Positions 58,288-58,638 of a stretch of DNA of 58,638 nt are shown here, one piece after another. The position numbers were made by a program, and so were the translations under genes. Location: positions 1 through 58,638 of the forward strand of contig PLLA01000098.1 in the NCBI GenBank assembly GCA_003140835.1, in the 5' to 3' direction. The notes beneath the pieces were generated by a model. The model had not been told where the DNA came from. It saw nothing but the letters and a program-made list of their open reading frames with translations, and made no database searches. Numbering within the stretch: position 1 is the first letter of the stretch; the number at the start of each line of letters is the position of its first letter. This stretch comes from Candidatus Tumulicola scandinaviensis (GTDB lineage Bacteria; Vulcanimicrobiota; Vulcanimicrobiia; Vulcanimicrobiales; Vulcanimicrobiaceae).

Positions 58288-58638
58288 CCGCCGCAGCAAT
58301 ACGCAAACTCGCCGATGAGAGTCGCGCGCAGGCTCAGTCGATCCAAACACGGGTGTCCGAAGCGCAGCGTGCTCTCGCCCATGCCATTGTCCGCAGCTCG
58401 AGCAAGGATGCCGAAGCCGCCGGCAAAGAGCTCGCGCGCATACGCGGAGAGATTCTGCGGGCTGAAGACGCCGCAACTGGCCTTAATCAACTCGCCCTCG
58501 AGGTCGAGCATGAAGAGCTAACCGCCGAGCTTGCTGCCCTGATGGCGGAACGCAAACCGGTCGCCTCAAAGGTCGACGCTCTTGTGTCGGAGATCGAGGC
58601 CAAGCAGAAGCCGCCGTTTACGATCTCGCTTGAAGAGG
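58284..58638 (+). CDS. Partial coiled-coil phage protein, runs off right edge
   Basis: 118 codons up to the window end. ALAHAIVRSSSKDAEAAGKELARIRGEILRAEDAATGLNQLALEVEHEELTAELAALMAERKP is a long heptad-type helix. It could be a head scaffold, portal-adjacent or structural protein; the C-terminus is beyond the window. Starts at the stop of the previous gene (ATGA). Confidence 0.6.
   Translation, partial: MTAAAIRKLADESRAQAQSIQTRVSEAQRALAHAIVRSSSKDAEAAGKELARIRGEILRAEDAATGLNQLALEVEHEELTAELAALMAERKPVASKVDALVSEIEAKQKPPFTISLEE

Overview
The window reads as a bacterial chromosome from a diderm with high GC outside the accessory parts. It has three TonB-dependent receptors, an LPS heptose epimerase (rfaD), lipoproteins and a sigma-E/anti-sigma/RseB set, so it has an outer membrane. 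SpoVS sits with a YmdB-type phosphodiesterase, GTG starts are frequent, and there is a seven-repeat GG-x-GT-V-F (GloVer-like) lipoprotein. Together these suggest Candidatus Eremiobacterota (WPS-2/Vulcanimicrobiota) or a near relation. That placement is inference; no rRNA or ribosomal protein is present to settle it.

Layout. 1-7 kb is an AT-richer accessory tract of small orphan genes: secreted proteins, a STM3941-like membrane protein, two copies of a zinc-ribbon/HTH gene, a SecD-P1-like lipoprotein and a coupled trio of immunity-like proteins. It also carries a decayed DDE transposase and a 71-bp direct repeat that brackets part of it. 7-8.1 kb is an IS110-family element with a hairpin-rich non-coding left end that could be its bridge RNA. 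8.1-14.9 kb holds secreted beta-propeller-type lipoproteins, two structured elements ending in a tRNA-T-arm-like sequence, a 40-residue metallothionein, and a channel-like protein with a degenerate pore loop.

14.9-48.8 kb is core-like. It contains an arylsulfatase, M61 peptidase, etfBA, a TPR protein, a histone-deacetylase-like enzyme, a 1217-residue TonB receptor, rpoE/anti-sigma/RseB, two SCO proteins, MauE/DoxX plus TlpA, a His-rich membrane protein, rfaD, and two convergent TonB receptors. These are followed by the coupled run unknown-ymdB-spoVS-PHP-dacB, then fchA, ahcY-metK and paired secreted proteins. Two genes here (HDAC-like and ymdB) have no ATG, GTG or TTG at the start that homology requires.

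48.9-58.6 kb is the left part of a prophage integrated at tRNA-Asn(GTT): integrase, membrane protein, an unrecognised 471-residue cargo protein, a small XRE repressor with repeated candidate operators and a leader terminator, an excisionase-like HTH protein, a replication module with a DnaC-like loader, putative TerS, TerL and small structural genes. The last gene runs off the right edge, so attR is outside the window.

Working together: etfBA is electron transfer; rpoE/rseA/rseB is envelope-stress control; SCO/SCO/MauE/TlpA/His-rich protein looks like extracytoplasmic copper and thiol handling; ahcY-metK with fchA is the methyl and one-carbon cycle. No CRISPR array, rRNA or plasmid origin was seen. 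The most novel-looking items are the paired T-arm-like elements, the prophage cargo protein with its repressor control region, the compact three-way junction after terL, the hairpin leader of the first TonB receptor and the two genes with non-canonical starts.
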